Of a stretch of 64,000 bases of DNA, positions 35,858 to 48,450 are shown one piece after another. This DNA is from Physella acuta. Lineage: Eukaryota; Mollusca; Gastropoda; Physidae. The position numbers were made by a program, and so were the translations under genes. The stretch covers positions 1 to 64,000 of the forward strand of contig NW_026733060.1 in assembly GCF_028476545.1 (NCBI RefSeq), read 5' to 3'. The notes beneath the pieces are model-generated. The model did not search any database and had not been told where the DNA came from. It saw only the letters and a list, made by a program, of their open reading frames with translations. Every line of letters begins with the position of its first letter. Position 1 is the stretch's first letter.

Positions 35858-37076
35858 CTAGCTGCATCCCGTGCTCCGCCACGGTAAATCTTTTTTAAAT
35901 GTACCAACAGAACAAAACTAAACACAAAACAAACGAACGCAAAAAAAAAAAAAAAAAAAAAAAAACGAAAAAACAAACACAACACTCATAACATAAACAC
36001 AATTTAAATGCAATCATAAAGACATATTGCTCACAGTCTCGCCCGTAGCGCCGAATCGCGCCCTTTCCGGTGATTTGCACCCCCCTCAAACTTTCGATTT
36101 GCACCCTTCCCCCCCCCCCCCCCCCCTAAAACTTTCGATTTCAACCAACCACCCCCCCCTCGCAAATTTTTTCCAACCCACTTTGGCGCCCCCTAAGGTC
36201 GGCACCCGGGGACATATGCCCCCCCCCCTTCGCTACGCCTCTCCTATAAAACCCGAAAGATAGAATAATAATTAGAAAACAGTATAAATAATAGGCAGTA
36301 TTTAAAATATCCGTGTTTTACCTACAATATTTCACTTTAATCCATTCACGCATTTTTTTCCAGTACTTTAAAATTTACAAAAGAGTTTCATAACTAAAAC
36401 CATTGCGCACCTAATGAACGTGATGACGCGTCTATAATAGTGCTGAATAGTTCATTAAAAATTATAAGTAATAAACAGTAGGGCCTACATTCAGTGAATA
36501 AAATAAATAAAAGATTGCCATTTATCAATCCATGCTAATTATAATTTTCTAACAATAATTTCCTCTTACACATCCGAATAATTTGCATTCACATTTTGCT
36601 AATTATATTATTGCAACACTAATTCCTTCTATGACGGCCGTATATTTGCATTCACATTTTTTATTAGCGTGAGTTTAATGTATTTTTAAATTACCTCCTT
36701 TGTCAAAATTAGAAAAGAGTTAAATTAATTCGATTTTTCTACCCTACTGTTATTATGTTATTAAAATGTATCCACTTTTTCTGATAGGCTAAACGAAAAT
36801 GATATTTGACATTAATCTTTTTAATACGTTTTAGCAGTTTGCGTGTATTTAATATTTTCTTGACGTTATGCGAAAGAGTAAAAACCGTGACATTTATAAA
36901 ATAGCTCTATGCCGCTATATAAACAAACCCTACTCTACTACTTATAATAAGACACTGCGGTGCACTGAAAAGCACAACATGGTGCGAATGTTTACTTTTA
37001 TAGTCCCAAAATCTATAGCGATGACGGACGGAAGGAAGGAAGGAAGGAAGGACAGACACAGCCCGCTTATATTATA
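35858..37076 (-). mobile_element. Non-autonomous Helitron-like element, unit 1
   Basis: Read on the minus strand, the 3' end is CCGTGGCGGAGCACGG (a hairpin with 5-bp stem), then GATGCAG and CTAG followed by T, the classical Helitron terminus. The 5' end is TATAATATAAGCGGGCTG, abutting the CTAG of unit 2. A poly-A tract replaces the minisatellite seen in the other units, and a C-tract-rich insertion occupies about 36033-36243. No Rep/helicase coding sequence is present. Confidence 0.75.
36033..36243. mobile_element. Possible MITE nested in Helitron unit 1
   Basis: The ends read CAGTCTCGCCCGTAGCG and, inward from the right, GAGAGGCGTAGCGAAGGG. These imperfect inverted ends enclose C-homopolymer-rich sequence and resemble the GGCGTAGC termini of the MITE at 31951. 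The matching region is absent from units 2 and 3. Confidence 0.4.
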
Positions 37077-38261
37077 CTAGCTGCATCCCGTGCTCCGCCA
37101 CGGTAAATCTTTTTTAAATGTACCAACTTTGGAACAGAACAAAACAAACAAAAACAACACAAACACAAAAAACACAACCACAAACACAACACAACCACAA
37201 CACAACCACAACACAACCACAACACAACCACAACACAACCACAACACAAACACAACACAACACAACACAACTACAACACAACCACAACAAAAACACAACC
37301 ACAACAAAAACACAACCACAACACAGCCACAACACAACCACAACACAACCAAAAAACAACCACAATACAACCACAACACAACCACAACACAACCAAAAAA
37401 AAAAAACAATACAACCACAACATTAGAATCACCACCAAACAACACGCTTTTTAGGCGTCCGCGCCCAAAGAGACCCTTTCCAACATTAAAAATTTAAGTC
37501 ACATAAATAGATCCTACTCCATAACTTACAATAAAACAATGCGATGCAAATGAATGTACGGCAAGTGGTGTTTACTTTTATGGTTCTAAGAAAACACATT
37601 GGCAATGTAATTAGAATTACCACCGAAAATCACGATTTTCCCAGGCGTCCGCGCCCAGAGAGAGTCTTTCCACCATTCTCTATATTATAATTATAAAATT
37701 TCACCATCTGTTAGCACCAAAAAACAAAAACAAAAAATAGTGATTTTGAGAAATCATAGACTAATTAGAAAATAATATAAATAATCTTAACATTTTTCTC
37801 TTTTAATTATGAACCTTAACATAGACTAATCAATGCGGTAGTAATAAAAAAAAGATTAACTTAAATTATTGTTGAGTTAAATATATTTTCAAATTACCTC
37901 CCTTGAAACAATTACCACAAAAAAAAAGTGGAATTAATTAGCTTTTTCGACCTACTTTTATGGAAATGTATCCATTTTTTCTAGGAATATAAACTAAAAT
38001 GATATTTGACATTAATCTTTTTAATACGTTTTAGCAGTTTGCGTGTATTTAATATTTTCTTGACGTTATGCGAAAGAGTAAAAACCGTGGCAATTATAAA
38101 ATAGCTCTATGCCGCTATATAAACAAACCCTACTCTATTACTTATAATAAGACACTGCGGTGCACTGAAAAGCACAGCGTGGTGCGCAGTTTACTTTTAT
38201 AGTCCCAAAATCTATAGCGATGACGGACGGAAGGACACGCTCAGCCCGCTTATATTATAGA
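37077..38261 (-). mobile_element. Non-autonomous Helitron-like element, unit 2
   Basis: Starts (minus strand) TCTATAATATAAGCGGGCTG after an A and ends in the hairpin plus CTAG before T. Contains a CACAACCACAA minisatellite (37140-37430). It shares long, nearly identical blocks with unit 3 (GGCGTCCGCGCC twice, and AATGATATTTGACATTAATC). A reading frame across the minisatellite is not a gene. Confidence 0.8.
37140..37430. repeat. ACAACCACAACAC minisatellite within Helitron unit 2
   Basis: ACAACCACAAC-type units of 10-11 bp, with AAAAACA variants. They give Thr/Asn/Gln- or Val/Cys/Leu-rich artefact frames on either strand. Confidence 0.95.
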
Positions 38262-38275
38262 TATATATATATATA

Positions 38276-39730
38276 CTAGCTGCATCCCGTGCTCCGCCAC
38301 GGTAAATCTTTTTTAAATGTACCAACTTTGGAAAAGAACAAAACAAACAAAAACAACACAAACACAAAAAACACAACCACAAACACAACACAACCACAAC
38401 ACAACCACAACACAACCACAACACAACCACAACACAACCACAACACAACCACAACACAACCACAACACAACCACAACACAACCACAACAAAACCACAACA
38501 CAACCACAACACAACCACAACAAAACTACAACACAACCACAATACAACCACAACACAACCACAACACAACCACAACAAAACTACAACACAACCACAACAC
38601 AACCACAACTTCAACACAACCACAACACAGCCACAACACAACCACAACACAACCACAACACAACCACAACCACAACTACAACACAACCACAACCACAACA
38701 AAAACACAACCACAACACAGCCACAACGCAACCACAAAACAACCACAACACAACCAAAAATCAACCACAACACAACCACAACACAACCACAACACAACCA
38801 AAAAACAACCACAACACAACCAAAAAACAACCACAACACAACCACAACACAACCAAAAAAAAACAACAACACAACCACAACATTAGAATCACCACCAAAC
38901 AACACGCTTTTTTAGGCGTCCGCGCCCAAAGACAGCCTTTCCAACATTAAAAATTTAAGTCACATAAATAGATCCTACTCCATAACTTACAATAAAACAA
39001 TGCGATGCAAATGAATGTACGGCAAGTGGTGTTTACTTTTATGGTTCTAAGAAAACACATTGGCAATGTAATTAGAATTACCACCGAAAAACACGCTTTT
39101 CCCAGGCGTCCGCGCCTAGAGAGAGTCTTTCCAGCATTCTCTATACTATAATTATAAAATTTCACCATCTGTTAACACCAAAAAACAAAAACAAAAAATA
39201 GTGATTTTGAGAAATGATAGACTAATTAGAAAATAGTATAAATAATCTTAACATTTTTCTCTTTTAATTATGAACCTTAACATAGACTAATCAATGCGGT
39301 AGTAATAAAAAAAAAGATTAACTTAAATTATTGTTGAGTTAAATATATTTTCAAATTACCTCCCTTGAAAAAATTACCACAAAAAAAAGTTGAATTAATT
39401 AGTTTTTTCGACCTACTTTTATGGAAATGTATCCACTTTTTCTGGGAACCTAAACGAAAATGATATTTGACATTAATCTTTTTAATACGTTTTAGCAGTT
39501 TGCGTGTATTTAATATTTTCTTGACGTTATGCGAAAGAGTAAAAACCGTGGCAATTATAAAATAGCTCTATGCCGCTATATAAACAAACCCTACTCTATT
39601 ACTTATAATAAGACACTGCGGTGCACTGAAAAGCACTGCATGGTGCGAATGTTTACTTTTATGGTTCCAAAAGCTATAGCGATGACAGAAGGAAGGAAGG
39701 ACTGACACACGCTCAGCCCGCTTATATTAT

Positions 39731-39733
<3 letters not shown>
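38276..39733 (-). mobile_element. Non-autonomous Helitron-like element, unit 3
   Basis: Same termini and order as unit 2, from which it is separated by a short (TA)n. It is longer because its minisatellite is expanded. The 5' end at 39733 lies against a large (TA)n tract, fitting insertion between A and T. Confidence 0.8.
38345..38885. repeat. ACAACCACAAC minisatellite within Helitron unit 3
   Basis: About 540 bp of the same 10-11 bp unit as in unit 2, roughly twice as long. It produces the 189-209 codon artefact frames on both strands. Confidence 0.95.
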
Positions 39734-39991
<258 letters not shown>

Positions 39992-40019
39992 TATTTCCCA
40001 TTATGGATTAAGTAAATAT

Positions 40020-40380
40020 GGTAGGGTTATAAACTTATAATCTGAGTTGATAAACGGGCGTTGATCCAGGATTAGGTGAGCTGTGATCGCTGTCGTGATT
40101 AGAGCTCTGACCGACCAATCTACAATTTAAAAAGATCGATTGAAATCAATAAAACATCTTGCTTGTGCGATCTTTAATCCGATAATCTGTTGGACGAGTG
40201 GCGACATCCGCAAGTTGGTGTGATGACGTACAGCACGCCAGCGGTGTCGTGTAGCACGCCAGTAAACCCCGCCCGTGGGGTGTACGGTTACAGCCGGTGC
40301 AGCAGATACGATGATAGCCCGGCATGTCAGTGATGCTGCTAACACTAGGTGCCACTCATGCAAGGTGTGCATATTTTACC
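40020..40380. other. Unique moderate-GC sequence
   Basis: Non-repetitive with CpGs at 40190-40330. Minus-strand frames of 69 and 81 codons overlap in different phases and have no domain, so no gene is called. Confidence 0.35.
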
Positions 40381-40384
40381 TGTG

Positions 40385-40800
40385 AGAGAATTTAGGTTGA
40401 ACCTGACAGCAAATTTAAAGTTTAACAAAAAATAAAATAATTATGTTTAATGTGACATGGAATTTAGGTTCAACCTGACACTAAATTTAAAGTTTAACAG
40501 AAATAATACAATTAAGTGTAATGTGACATGGAAGTTAAGTTTTAAAAACCTGAAACAAGTTAAATGGAATGTGAATTTAAGTAGGACCTGACGTAAGATT
40601 TAAGCTTAACGTAACATGGCATTGAACTTTAACCTGACGAAAAACATGGTTTAAAGGAATGTTGATTAATCTTTAGCCTGAAATAAATTTTAAGTTAATT
40701 GGAGATGGAATATAAATTTAACCTGATAAAAATATAAGTTTAACGGATAGGGAATTTAACCTTTAAATGACTTGACATGGAAAATCAGTTTAACTTGGCA
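40385..40800. repeat. Degenerate tandem repeat, about 70-75 bp
   Basis: GGAATTTAGGTTCAACCTGACA...AAATTTAAAGTTTAACA is repeated about six times with increasing divergence. Confidence 0.75.
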
Positions 40801-40979
40801 TACAATATCTGCCACTGATACATTACAGATAGTTCACTTGGCTATAGTTCATCGTTTTGATATCTTTGAGTTGGAGCCTTATACTGGCCTGCCGTGTTAA
40901 ATTTGCCGTCTTTGAAAGATAGTATTAGAGCCATTTAATATTAAGATATGCTGAGTAACTCGCCCACGTAGAGGAATAA

Positions 40980-41235
40980 TCCCCCCCCCCCCCAACCCCA
41001 ACATTCCTAGAGTCGGGTGACGTCACTTTTAATTGACCTCCTTAAAACATTAATTGATATTCGAAGTTCATCTATTGAACTTGGCAGTACGAATTGCTGT
41101 TAAATTTAAGGATGTTCAATCACGCTTTTCCAGACGACATACGGGCAATAGCATCACAGGGTGGTGTGTGTGTGGGCAGTGTGTGTGTGTGTGCAGTAGG
41201 TGTGGGCGGTGTGTGTGGGGGGGGGGGTGAGGCGG
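40980..41235. other. Homopolymer and GTGTG tracts
   Basis: A poly-C run at about 40981-40994, a GTGTGTGGGCGG-type tract at 41160-41225 and a poly-G run at 41217-41227. Confidence 0.75.
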
Positions 41236-41739
41236 GCTTCTGTGTGGACTTCAACGTCTGACAATTGACCAAGCATGGGAAACATACAGATTTTAATAAA
41301 ACATGATGTAATGAATTTGAACCTAACACAATCTATATTTCTGTAGTAGTTTTGAACCTGCCGAGCTGTCATTTTGTAAAATACTTTTATCCTTTTGTAA
41401 GACATTTAGAACACCGCGCACACAAAACACACGTTGTACACCAGGTTTTTCCTCTTTAGATGGGACTTTGACCGGAAGTTCTAGACCGTCTGTGAGGAAA
41501 ACCGAATTTTGTTCTTGGGTCTTCCGTTTAATTCTTTGTGTGAGGTATAGGTTTATCTCAACTTTTTATTATCTATCTTTGATACCGCAGATTTGGAAAG
41601 ATTTGCTGACTAATTTGATCTAGAACGTGCAACAATTGTGAATGTGTTATTGTGGACTAATCATCAAAGTAGAACATCAGAATTTTGGTCTTAGTTTCAT
41701 AGAATAATGCTGTTTATTATAATATGGCCCCTAGCTCCA

Positions 41740-42260
41740 GTTTTTCTAATTTCGTCTCACTACGCTAGAGACGGGTCATAAACGACTGACCACTGGAATT
41801 AAACTTGAGCCGGTAAGCTGACCACAAGCTCGCCGGACCCGGCCCGCAGGAGACCGTAGAAGACAAATCGAACCGGTCCCCAGATTTCTCAAACTCATAA
41901 CCGTAAATCAGAAAACTCTATTCCCAGCCGGACTGCCGGCCAGTGGAGCTGAAACTCGTCAATACTGACCAGCCGGCTTGACCGGCGGGTCGCGGAGTGT
42001 CCGGTTGTTTGAGCACGGCTAGCTCAACATCCGTTAAGCCGGCGTAATCTCCGGCAGATCGCCGGACCCCTAGAGCCGGGGAGGAATTACCTACGGTCTG
42101 GCACTCCGAGGGGCGGGCCCCGGTCGTATTTTAACTGACCACGTGTCTCCCGAGAAGATATTCTTCCGGCGCGATAACAAAATGCCGGCAATGATTAACG
42201 GCGCATGCGTGTGTTTATTGCGCGCCTTTATCCACGAGAGATGGTGTGCAAACATTGACT
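41740..42260. other. CCGG-rich, CpG-rich unique island
   Basis: Clearly higher GC than the flanks, with many GCCGG/CCGGC words and CpGs in about 500 bp. No long open frame. Contains a CACGTG E-box at about 42141 (GACCACGTGTCTCCCG); the 10-mer CACGTGTCTC recurs at 46014 in another island. Candidate regulatory element or non-coding exon region. Confidence 0.4.
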
Positions 42261-42954
42261 AGTCTGCTGTTTACAATAGTCAGAAAAAAAATGTCGAAAC
42301 AAAATATTTCAAGCGAACAAAAGCATTAATTATCATTTCTTGGTGTTAAGGAATTTTGTTTTTTTTTACTGTTGTTTATTAAATTAGGTGTCAAAAACTA
42401 AACAGAAATCACACTAAAATCAAACACATTAATTGGTTAATATCCAGCATTGATAAATGATTGTTAGTTGATTTTTATGGACACGATATTAAACTCAAAT
42501 TTTATTCTAAAAAACAAAACAAAATAAACTATTGTATTATTTATATAGAAGTAAACTCAACGGGGTCCAAAGTTGTTTTAGTGATCTCCAGAACTATTAA
42601 AGTAACCCCAAAGTAACCCCTCTATGTACAAGATATAATTCAAAAAAATAAAATAAAAAAAATCTTGTAATTAATACCTGACAATGTTTCCACAGATGTG
42701 ATTGCTAGTTGCAGAAAAAAAGGAAGGATACGAGGTCTTCCATTGACAGAATCAATCAACCACGACCGAAGGATTTCTCTGTTCGAGATTAAAAAAAAAA
42801 ATTCAACACGTCAAGCGATGAATAGGACGGATTGGTGCACATTTGGTGATACTTGTGTGATGTGTGGTGGCTTGTGTGATGTGATGTGTGTGGTGGCTTG
42901 TGTGAAATGCTATATGTGTAATGCCGTGTGTGTGATATCATTTATAGTGTAGCA

Positions 42955-43185
42955 TTTGTGTGATCCCATGTCGGCCTATATAGCGCCATATGTTTACCCA
43001 ATGTATATAACGGCATATTTGTGACCCTATGTATGTAGCGACAAATGTCTGATCCCATGTATTTAGCGCCATATGTGTTATCCCATGTATGTAGCGTCAT
43101 ATGAGTGGTACCATTTATGTAGTGCTAATTGTATGATCCCATGTATGTAGCGCCATATGTGTGATACCGTGTGTGTGGCACGGAC
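42955..43185. repeat. Degenerate 28-37 bp tandem repeat
   Basis: GATCCCATGTATGTAGCGCC with ATATGTGTG follows itself about six times. Confidence 0.75.
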
Positions 43186-43440
43186 ACCGGAAGATGTCCG
43201 AACCGATACGCAAGGCCTGACACGGCCGTACATCAAGACAGCCAAAGTGAAACCTACCCGGCCTGGTGCGGCTATCCTGCCAATCTGGCAAGTCTGGCAA
43301 ACCGTGGGCTCGGGTTGCGGCGGGAAACTGGACCTTCAAATGCCAGGAAATGACCAAATTGACCGGCCGATTTACGAGCAGTGGCCGACAGCGAACGACC
43401 CGTGGCCCGTAAGTCAAGGGGGGACAAATTGTAGAGGTTG
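43186..43440. other. GC-rich unique segment, open in both strands
   Basis: Frames of 98 (plus) and 100 (minus) codons overlap here. Neither has a recognisable domain, and both extend into the adjoining repeat at 42955-43185, arguing against a gene. Confidence 0.35.
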
Positions 43441-44329
43441 CCTGCTAAACTAGTCTATCTGAAGACCGCACATGATCGCACATTATTGGTATACTGTGTC
43501 ACTGATAGAAAAAACACAAAGCAATTTACCATGTATGCTATTTCTATTTAGATTAATAACTGCTTTAGTGATTTAAATTTAAAACTAATAATAAAATGCT
43601 TACAGTATTTGCAATTTTAAATGTGTGTTAATTTTGTAAACTTTTTGTAATTTTAATTCAAATAAAAATCAGTTTATTTCATAAAAAAATTCATTGTTTG
43701 TATTTTCTGAGTTTTTTCACATGGTGTAGACATAAGACTAAAAGTCATTAACAAAAAAATTAGTTCTGCTATAAAGAGTAGCGACTGATTAAAAATATTG
43801 ATATTTTAAAAAATGAATTATTTCTGTATTGAATATTAGGTGTTCATCCTAATAATTTTTAGTATGATTAAATAAGTAGGGCTCATACAATTATAAAATA
43901 ATAAAAAGCTACGTGTTTGACAAGAACGAATGTCTCATTTTAACAAATTATTAAATGGACACCATTCAACCGGTTCGAATTTGTACAACGATGGCCATTT
44001 TTACAGCGGTCAGCCGGTCGAAAGAAGGTTAACCGGCCGGACCCGGTCAGATGAACCGGTTTAGCGCTGAAGTGTGTAAATTGGAATGACCGTGTCCACT
44101 GGCTCGAGACAGGAGAATGACCACCACGAGAGAGAGGCAATTCTAGACACTGTAGGGCAGGGAGTGGCACGCTGAGATGGGGGTGGGGGGGTGGGAGGGG
44201 GAAGAATGACCAAGGTCTAGGTGTTCGTACACCATCCCCCCACCTCGATTTGGACCCTATGAATTATATCTCAGACAAAACACAGAGATTTCTTGCAGTT
44301 ACAAAAGTTGTACAAACTTGAACGCTACA

Positions 44330-44520
44330 TGGAGATTTATATAGACCTGGTTGAGTGATATAATCCCACACAGCCCTAATCAGTACCGGGCATTATCAGG
44401 AAAAAACGAACTCGTACTAACGTTTTACCAACTATGCAATCCCAATAAAAATTGTGGTCATGGAAAAAGATGAACTCTACTGTACCTGCTCAACGCTGCT
44501 CCAGGTCATAACATCATTTA
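44330..44520 (+). repeat. Degraded SINE copy
   Basis: CAGTACCGGGCATTATCAGG resembles the SINE core (GAGTACCTGACWTTA...GG), and AAGATGAACTCTACTGTACC resembles the SINE 3' part at 14550. Confidence 0.4.
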
Positions 44521-45093
44521 TTACTCTACACCATAACATGTTCTATTGTTACGAATACATTTTTTGACTGAAAATTGTGTTCGCGGTTCTGTTTTATTTA
44601 TTAAAATTACAATATTTAACCTATCATCGATATTATGCATGGATTTATTCAATTAACAATCAAATTCATGTGATTTTAAATTTTTTTACATTAAACCCTC
44701 ATTAGCCGTAATTAGTTACCAAGCTTTATTTGGTTACACGCATGGACACTTTCACAACGATTTGAAGTTTTTTTAATGAGGTTAACTGACGCTGACCATA
44801 GACGTATGTTGCAGTTACCATAGCAACCAGAATAATGTTAGTCCTAGAAAAAGGGTTGAAGGACTATCATCAGGTCCGACAAGTCGCGACAAAAACTAAG
44901 TCGTGTTGAAAAGTAAGACGCATCAGCATATATATGTTATTTTGATGAGAGATTTGCAGGTGTATTTTTCAAGGAATGCTTTCTTCACCTCTTAGGGGGC
45001 TCGTAATTAAATAACAATAATTAGATATCATTGTTATTTATGACTCGCGTTTCGTTTAGTGTTGTAGCTATTATAAAGAAATTAAAAAGCAGT

Positions 45094-45835
<742 letters not shown>

Positions 45836-45839
45836 AACA

Positions 45840-46160
45840 GAATGTGAAGAGAAGTTCCCGGAAGAGTGTGAAAGTTATTGCCTTTTGACAACCGCCCCGC
45901 CACTTTGAAGTTAATCGAACTGATCAATATCTCTAATCAGCCCGCCGTCTAGGTAAAAGCCGCTTCGTCATCAGTGGCCATAAATTTCAACGGGGTCGAT
46001 GGTCACGTGTCTCCCGGTGATCCCTAACCCGGATGTAGTAAACGTTAGTCTTCAAGGTGCTGGCCGCTCGTTCATCATCGCGTCTCTCGCTTGGGCGGAG
46101 GCGACGTGTAGGTATAATTGCACGGAGTAGTCGTCAGTAAACAGGTAAATATCAACAAGC
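45840..46160. other. GC-richer unique island with a GGCCATAAA motif
   Basis: Non-repetitive sequence with many CpGs. Contains GGCCATAAA at 45976-45984 (posterior-Hox-like TTTATGGCC) and ends with a donor-like ACAG|GTAAAT at about 46143. It may be an enhancer or a first non-coding exon. Confidence 0.35.
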
Positions 46161-46719
46161 ACAGGTTAGGGGACATCATCTATTAGTGTCGTCAAGTGTT
46201 TTTGTACGATTTTTTATCCCCTCCCTACCCCCGCCTCACCGCCACACAAAACGTCACTCAACACAACCTATTACCTCCTCAAAATTGTATTTTTTTCTTC
46301 TAAAACATCCGTTTCTTTCTAAAATATTGACTGAGCTTGATCTACATACAGTACATTAATCAATGTCTAATATAATTCACATATAATTTCAAAAAGGCGA
46401 ACTTATGGCTGAAATTCAGCTTTGTACTTCTTAAGTTCAGATAAAAGATATAATATTTTTTTTATTTTTTATAAATTAGCTCAGTGATCAAAAATGTATC
46501 CGTGTTTATTTATTTATTTATTTTTTTTTGTTAATTAGAACATTTACGTTTTTTACATTTATTTTTGACTTAATGGCCTCTAGATTTAGTGTAAGCGCTG
46601 AACAATTTATCCAAGATATATGACTTGGTCAGCTTGAGCTGACATAATACTCGCTGGCTTTCACTAATTGAGTACTAATTAGCCTAATTGTCTATACTAG
46701 AAGATGATACAAGATTGGG

Positions 46720-47029
46720 GCCACAGTACTTGTCCATAATGGAAGCGGGTACCCTACCCTAACAGCAAGATTGGGTCTAGATTACTTACGTGTAATGGAA
46801 ACGGGAACCCTACTCAAACGGCTGCGTCCAAAATACCCCTTACCCTAATTTTTAACCATACAAGATTACAATACTACTAACAACCTAACATACATGTTTT
46901 TGGATTAGTCTATTATTGGACATCAGTATCCTCAACCATCCCAAATGACTTCCCTATAATAGAAATGGATGCCTCCCAATCAACATGATTTAAGTCAAAA
47001 TTACTTCTTTAACATCGGGTACCCTACCC
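46720..47029. repeat. Diverged left border of the 50-bp satellite
   Basis: GGAAGCGGGTACCCTACC, GGAAACGGGAACCCTACT and similar phrases show the unit decaying away from the array core. Confidence 0.7.
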
Positions 47030-48126
47030 AAGTCTTAGACCCAAATTACTTCCTCGTGTATGTCGCGGGTACCCTACCTAAGCCTTAGACCCAAATTACA
47101 TCCCTGTGTATGTCGCGGGTACCCTACCCAAGTCTTAGACCCAAATTACATCCCTGTGTATGTCGCGGGTACCCCTACCCAAGTCTTAGACCCAAATTAC
47201 ATCCCTGTGTATGTCGCGGGTACCCCTACCCAAGCCTTAGACCCAAATTACATCCCCGTGTATGTCGCGGGTACCCTACCCAAGTCTTAGACCCAAATTA
47301 CATCCCCGTGTATGTCGCGGGTACCCTACCCAAGTCTTAGACCCAAATTACATCCCTGTGTATGTCGCGGGTACCCTACCCAAGTCTTAGATCCAAATTA
47401 CATCCCCGTGTATGTCGCGGGTACCCTACCCAAGTCTTAGACCCAAATTACTTCCCCGTGTATGTCGCGGGTACCCTACCCAAGCCTTAGACCCAAATTA
47501 CTTCCCCGTGTATGTCGCGGGTACCCTACCCAAGTCTTAGACCCAAATTACATCCCCGTGTATGTCGCGGGTACCCTACCCAAGTCTTAGACCCAAATTA
47601 CATCCCTGTGTATGTCGCGGGTACCCTACCCAAGTCTTAGATCCAAATTACATCCCCGTGTATGTCGCGGGTACCCTACCCAAGTCTTAGACCCAAATTA
47701 CTTCCCCGTGTATGTCGCGGGTACCCTACCCAAGCCTTAGACCCAAATTACATCCCTGTGTATGTCGCGGGTACCCTACCCAAGTCTTAGACCCAAATTA
47801 CTTCCCCGTGTATGTCGCGGGTACCCTACCCAAGTCTTAGACCCAAATTACTTCCCCGTGTATGTCGCGGGTACCCTACCCAAGCCTTAGACCCAAATTA
47901 CATCCCCGTGTATGTCGCGGGTACCCTACCCAAGCCTTAGACCCAAATTACATCCCCGTGTATGTCGCGGGTACCCTACCCAAGTCTTAGACCCAAATTA
48001 CTTCCCCGTGTATGTCGCGGGTACCCTACCCAAGCCTTAGACCCAAATTACTTCCCCGTGTATGTCGCGGGTACCCTACCCAAACCTTAGACCCAAATTA
48101 CTTCCCCGTGTATGTCGCGGGTACCC
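47030..48126. repeat. 50-bp satellite array, about 22 near-identical copies
   Basis: The unit is GTACCCTACCCAAGTCTTAG + ACCCAAATTACATCCCCGTG + TATGTCGCGG. Only a few positions vary (AAGTCTT/AAGCCTT, CATCC/CTTCC, CCCC/CCCT). It contains the palindrome GGGTACCC and two CpGs. The two 76-codon plus frames at 47060-47340 arise only because two copies have a one-base insertion. Confidence 0.98.
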
Positions 48127-48129
48127 AGT

Positions 48130-48450
48130 GTCCAAATCAGCACCAGAACAATCATCGAGAAATAAATTAAATTAGTCCGCCTGACCGCCCACACGACGCC
48201 CACGGCTCACTGAAGCTTGCAGCAAAAACACATCATCTCCAGCCTGCCGAGAAAAGAAACGAATCCATTCCGGCAAGCCCGTCTACTCTCTGATTGTCTT
48301 CTGCCAGATTTTTATGGCCTGTGTGCCAGATCAATATTGGAGAAATCTCAGGCGTACTTCCCATTTATCAATATTACGCCGGGGCCTATCAACAAAACAC
48401 CGCAACAAAGACGTCGTCATAGATGGAGAATATTCCAGACTATTCTAAGG
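48130..48450. other. Unique island right of the satellite with TTTATGGCC
   Basis: Contains TTTATGGCC at 48311-48319 and two CAATATT words (48331, 48369). A 98-codon plus frame (LLPDFYGLCARS...) starts at a TTG and ends through a poly-G run. It has no domain, so regulatory DNA is more likely. Confidence 0.35.

Noticed and set aside
37090-38915. Open reading frames of 92-209 codons rich in Thr/Asn/Gln or Val/Cys/Leu
   Set aside because: They are translations of the ACAACCACAAC minisatellite, open on both strands because the repeat lacks stops.
41702-41724. AATAATGCTGTTTATTATAA, loosely like miR-1993 of spiralian Hox clusters
   Set aside because: Only a core of about 10 bases resembles it, the 3' part differs and no stem-loop precursor is seen.
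43115-43453. 98- and 100-codon frames on opposite strands
   Set aside because: Both are open over the same GC-rich stretch, run into a tandem repeat, and show no domain or splice context.
47060-47340. Two overlapping 76-codon frames with a repeated peptide (HPCVCRGYP)
   Set aside because: They result from reading the 50-bp satellite in frames that stay open only because of two one-base length variants.
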